Shown here piece by piece: positions 63,160 to 64,000 of a stretch of DNA of 64,000 nt (position 1 is its first letter; every line of letters starts with the position of its first letter). Under the pieces are notes generated by a model. The model searched no databases and was not told the DNA's origin. It saw only the letters and a list, made by a program, of their open reading frames with translations. Made by a program: the position numbers and the translations under genes. The stretch lies in contig VTFK01000374.1 in NCBI GenBank assembly GCA_009617715.1, forward strand, positions 62,001 through 126,000. The letters are read 5' to 3'. This stretch comes from Plectrocnemia conspersa. Its lineage: Eukaryota > Arthropoda > Insecta > Trichoptera > Polycentropodidae.

Positions 63160-64000
63160 GTATACTTTTATAGACATAAAAGGTAGTTGCTATTTAACCT
63201 ATTCCCTGCGAAACAAATATTTCATGAATTCATCATTCACCTTTAGTTCTTCCGGGTGCAATTTCATTAACCTCTTCGTCTATAGAAAAAAACGTATTTC
63301 ATTCTTAGTTGTGATTTTTTTTCCTAAAATGCGAGAAATTACTCATCAATTTGTTTTGAGATTTTGTTGTGGCTGGGTGTTCTATTGAGATTTCGAGTAT
63401 GTCTTTTTTTCGAAATAATATTTTTTTAATCAAAGTTTATTACCCCTATACGTTGTAAATAATAACAAAAAGCAATGAAAAATATTTAGTATATGTCTTT
63501 TGTGATTAAATAAATTCAAATAAAATATACACTTAAAAAAGCGGGCTAAAGAAAACCTATGTAGTTTTGTTGTTTTGTTAAGTGTAAAAAAAACAGAAGT
63601 AAGGCAGTTACGTAGTTTAACTCTGATTACAGTAAGAATTGCTCATTTTACTATCTAAAAACTAGGTGTTTCTGTAAATAAGGTATTAATTTATCTAATT
63701 ATGCTTATAGACTCTTTCTACTCAATGTATTCTTAGAGAAACGAGCCGAATAAAAGAGATATCTGAACTAGCCCGTTACCGAACATTTCCACTGCAACGG
63801 CGCCAACATGATTTTACTGCTTTTGATGTGAATTTTTGAATTCTGAGAAGCGATAATTGTTTTTGCGCCCTGCTATTGACCAAAATTCGGTTTAAATATA
63901 CTTTGACCAATACTCTCATATCTGAAGTCCGTAGTAATATCGGTAAGGATAATTTTCATATTTTTAAAACATAGTGTAATATCGAAATGTAGACTAACGT
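63160..64000 (+). other. TOP3B intron with a dispersed repeat
   Basis: The continuation of TOP3B (KYGDLDSS... in other animals) is not found, so the intron runs past the edge. At about 63765-63930 is a repeat sharing ATTTTACTGCTTTTGA and TTCTGAGAAGCGATAATTG with 34560-34710 in STIM intron 2. Confidence 0.65.

Overview
The window is nuclear DNA of an arthropod, most likely an insect; I cannot fix the order. It is AT-rich, has spliced genes with short and very long introns, and is crowded with hAT, Tc1/mariner, Tigger and Harbinger-type DNA transposons plus a tRNA-like SINE family. Three conserved animal genes and one lineage-type zinc-finger gene are readable.

Left part (1-6.3 kb, minus strand): the first ten coding exons (479 codons) of a BLTP3 (UHRF1BP1/SHIP164 family) bridge-like lipid-transfer protein, running off the left edge, with a complete hAT element (793-2207) in a downstream intron. 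A 3.1 kb intergenic stretch holding a broken Tigger/pogo transposase separates it from the divergently transcribed STIM gene.

Middle (9.3-48.5 kb, plus strand): a full STIM gene, the ER calcium sensor that gates Orai channels. I rebuilt 16 coding exons (802 aa) whose phases all agree. Intron 1 is 21.3 kb and intron 2 is 7.8 kb; both are filled with transposon remains. The 3' half shows two further possible C-termini, one by read-through of a splice donor and one from an extra exon lying directly next to a SINE copy. A 20-codon upstream ORF ends one base before the STIM start codon.

Right part: 48.5-56.5 kb is a transposon cluster with nested hATs. At 56.5-59.2 kb is a plus-strand C2H2 zinc-finger gene with about 25 finger positions (21 intact) and a possible first exon at 51.7 kb. 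Two more hAT MITEs follow, and the first three coding exons of TOP3B (topoisomerase III beta) start at 62.4 kb and run off the right edge.

The genes do not form a pathway; STIM and BLTP3 both concern ER contact-site biology, but their adjacency here is probably chance. The main points for a second look are the STIM 5' uORF, the three STIM C-termini, the nested hAT histories with exact 8-bp target duplications, a tiny insert flanked by 17-bp repeats, and several GC-rich islands and hairpins in introns.
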